Assembly: GCF_052115385.1 (NCBI RefSeq)
Contig: NZ_JBFRGP010000002.1
Span: 310,001 to 374,000, forward strand
Source: Dyella_D sp052115385
GTDB taxonomy: Bacteria > Pseudomonadota > Gammaproteobacteria > Xanthomonadales > Rhodanobacteraceae
DNA: 64,000 nt
Direction: 5' to 3'
Position numbers and translations under genes: made by a program. The notes beneath the pieces were generated by a model, which saw only the letters and a list, made by a program, of their open reading frames with translations, searched no databases and had not been told where the DNA came from. Of the stretch, positions 62,875-64,000 are shown one piece after another; positions within the stretch are counted from its first letter, which is position 1; each line of letters opens with the position of its first letter.

Positions 62875-63749
62875 GCGACCTCGCCGCGCGCCTGCGGCGG
62901 TTGCGCGGGCAGGCGGGTGCTGCCGGCGGCGCAGCGATGGTCGCTGCATCGACCGCGCCACTGCCGCCCGACCTTGCGCGCCTGCTCGCGGTGCGCCGTG
63001 CCACGCCGGTACGCCAATCGCCGCGCACGATCGCACCCACCGGCCTTGGCCGCGAGCTGGCGCCGGGCTTGTGGCTTGCGGAAGAAGCGACGGACTGGCC
63101 GTCGATGCCGCTGCCGTTCGATGCCTCGTTCGCCAAAGTGCCCGGGCAGATCGATCCCGCGGACGTGCTCTTTCTGGACACGGAGACCACCGGGCTGGCC
63201 GGCGGCACCGGCACCCGCGCTTTCATGATCGGCGTGGCCCGGTGGGCGGGCCGGCGCTTTCTGTTGAGCCAGTTGACCATCACCACGCTGGCCGGCGAAC
63301 TGGCGATGCTTGAGCAATTGCGCGCATGGCTTACGCCGGCAACGGTGCTGGCCACCTACAACGGCAAGAGCTACGACGCGCCGTTGTTGACCACGCGCTT
63401 TCGCCTCGAACGCATGGCCAGCCCGCTGCAAGGGCTGCGGCATATCGACTTGCTGCACGCGGTGCGCCGCCGCTGGCGTGCGCATTGGCCCAACTGCAAG
63501 CTTGCGACGGTCGAGCGCCAATTGCTCGGCGTGGTGCGCGAGGACGACCTGCCGGGTGCGCAGGCACCGGCGGCGTGGCTGCGCTTCCTGCGCGCGGGCG
63601 ATCCGGTGGATCTGTATCGCGTGCTGCAGCACAACGCACAGGATCTGCGCAGTCTTGCAGGCGTGCTGAGCCATATGGTCGCGCTCGATCCATTGGCGAG
63701 CGGCTTCACCCCATGCGGCGGGGTGCTTGGACATTTGTCCGACAATTAG
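62871..63749 (+). CDS. mrfB: MrfB/YprB-type ribonuclease-H-like exonuclease
   Basis: A 292-residue protein with the YprB RNase H-like fold. LFLDTETTGLAGGTGTRAF carries the first acidic pair. TYNGKSYDAPLLTTRF the next Asp, and HIDLLHAVRRRWR and LQHNAQDLRSL further conserved acids, giving a DEDD-like set. The Arg-rich N-terminus (MSDLAARLRRLRG) precedes it. The ATG at 62871 overlaps the helicase stop (ATGA), so the two are co-translated. In Bacillus subtilis MrfAB repairs mitomycin C lesions; the same pairing here suggests the same role. Confidence 0.86.
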   Translation: MSDLAARLRRLRGQAGAAGGAAMVAASTAPLPPDLARLLAVRRATPVRQSPRTIAPTGLGRELAPGLWLAEEATDWPSMPLPFDASFAKVPGQIDPADVLFLDTETTGLAGGTGTRAFMIGVARWAGRRFLLSQLTITTLAGELAMLEQLRAWLTPATVLATYNGKSYDAPLLTTRFRLERMASPLQGLRHIDLLHAVRRRWRAHWPNCKLATVERQLLGVVREDDLPGAQAPAAWLRFLRAGDPVDLYRVLQHNAQDLRSLAGVLSHMVALDPLASGFTPCGGVLGHLSDN

Positions 63750-63790
63750 CCATCCTCCCGGCTTCCAACGCAACCGATGAGGAAGGGCGG

Positions 63791-64000
63791 ATGACGAGCA
63801 ACCTCGGGGTACGGCGCGCGGGCGCCTGGATGAGCACGATCATGGCCATCAGCTTCGCCTCGATGGCGATGGCGGCCGATCAAGCGGACGTCTGGAACGG
63901 CAAGGTGGCGCCATTGGCCACGCCTTGGACGGCCGAGGTCTCGCCGAAGAATGCACTGCCCGAATATCCGCGCCCGCAACTCGCGCGCCCTTCGCTGGAG
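63791..64000 (+). CDS. Glycoside hydrolase family 2 protein, N-terminal part
   Basis: Seventy codons are visible before the window ends. A signal peptide (RRAGAWMSTIMAISFASMAMA) precedes PLATPWTAEVSPKNALPEYP and RPQLARPS, the N-terminal signature of the sugar-binding domain of family 2 enzymes (beta-galactosidase, beta-mannosidase or relatives). GGAAGGG precedes the ATG at 63791; a second in-frame ATG lies at 63830. Catalytic residues are outside the window, so the specificity is unknown. Confidence 0.75.
   Translation, partial: MTSNLGVRRAGAWMSTIMAISFASMAMAADQADVWNGKVAPLATPWTAEVSPKNALPEYPRPQLARPSLE

Noticed and set aside
1..64000. tRNA genes, rRNA, CRISPR arrays or a complete transposase gene
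   Set aside because: Looked for on both strands; none supported by the sequence.

Overview
The window is GC-rich, densely coded DNA from what I infer to be a gammaproteobacterium of the Xanthomonadales (Rhodanobacteraceae or Xanthomonadaceae type). The grounds are an Oar-like TonB-dependent receptor, many lipoproteins and secreted enzymes, an assimilatory nitrate operon with a sigma-54 promoter, and dispersed intergenic repeats. I saw no rRNA, tRNA, CRISPR array, phage or complete insertion sequence.

Layout. 1-10963 (minus strand): a periplasmic adaptor of the HlyD/RND type followed by a giant surface protein with an N-terminal LEPR-XLL motif. It has about 32 PPC-like modules in the 3312 residues visible and runs off the left edge. 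11287-12607 (plus): two overlapping lipoprotein genes. 12608-13054: a regulatory region with a dispersed repeat, an NtrC-type palindrome and a near-perfect sigma-54 promoter. 13055-22334 (plus): the nitrate assimilation operon, made of a NarK-type transporter, nirB, nirD, the catalytic nitrate reductase, cysG and a uroporphyrinogen-III synthase. Transport, both reduction steps and siroheme supply are thus under one promoter. 22448-25054: a lipoprotein, a degenerate stretch and a two-gene unit of a secreted protein plus a three-helix membrane protein. 25462-26995: an AraC regulator with a LysE exporter. 27290-28423: a secreted beta-helix protein. 28469-32753 (minus): an S41 peptidase-like protein coupled to a type-B carboxylesterase, a FlxA-like coiled-coil protein and a VOC protein.

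32896-49116 (minus) is the most unusual part: a compact 16.2-kb operon of five genes. In transcription order they encode a 126-residue protein, a lipoprotein, a 1213-residue protein without recognisable domains, a DNase I-fold (EEP) nuclease with a complete active site, and a 3421-residue protein with six LysM-like modules in two groups of three behind a long beta-rich N-terminal half. None except the lipoprotein has a Sec signal. I could not assign it to a known system, and it is my main candidate for an undescribed one.

50209-56884: a sterol-desaturase-family membrane enzyme, a BaeSR-like two-component pair, and an Oar-like TonB-dependent receptor. The receptor's long leader holds a strong orphan terminator and a 16-bp direct repeat. 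56956-60233 (minus): a small hypothetical, a glyoxalase-like secreted protein, a GlxA-type regulator and a secreted RidA protein. 60466-63749 (plus): an MrfA-type helicase overlapping an MrfB/YprB-type exonuclease, a probable DNA-repair pair. 63791 to the right edge: the start of a glycoside hydrolase family 2 gene.
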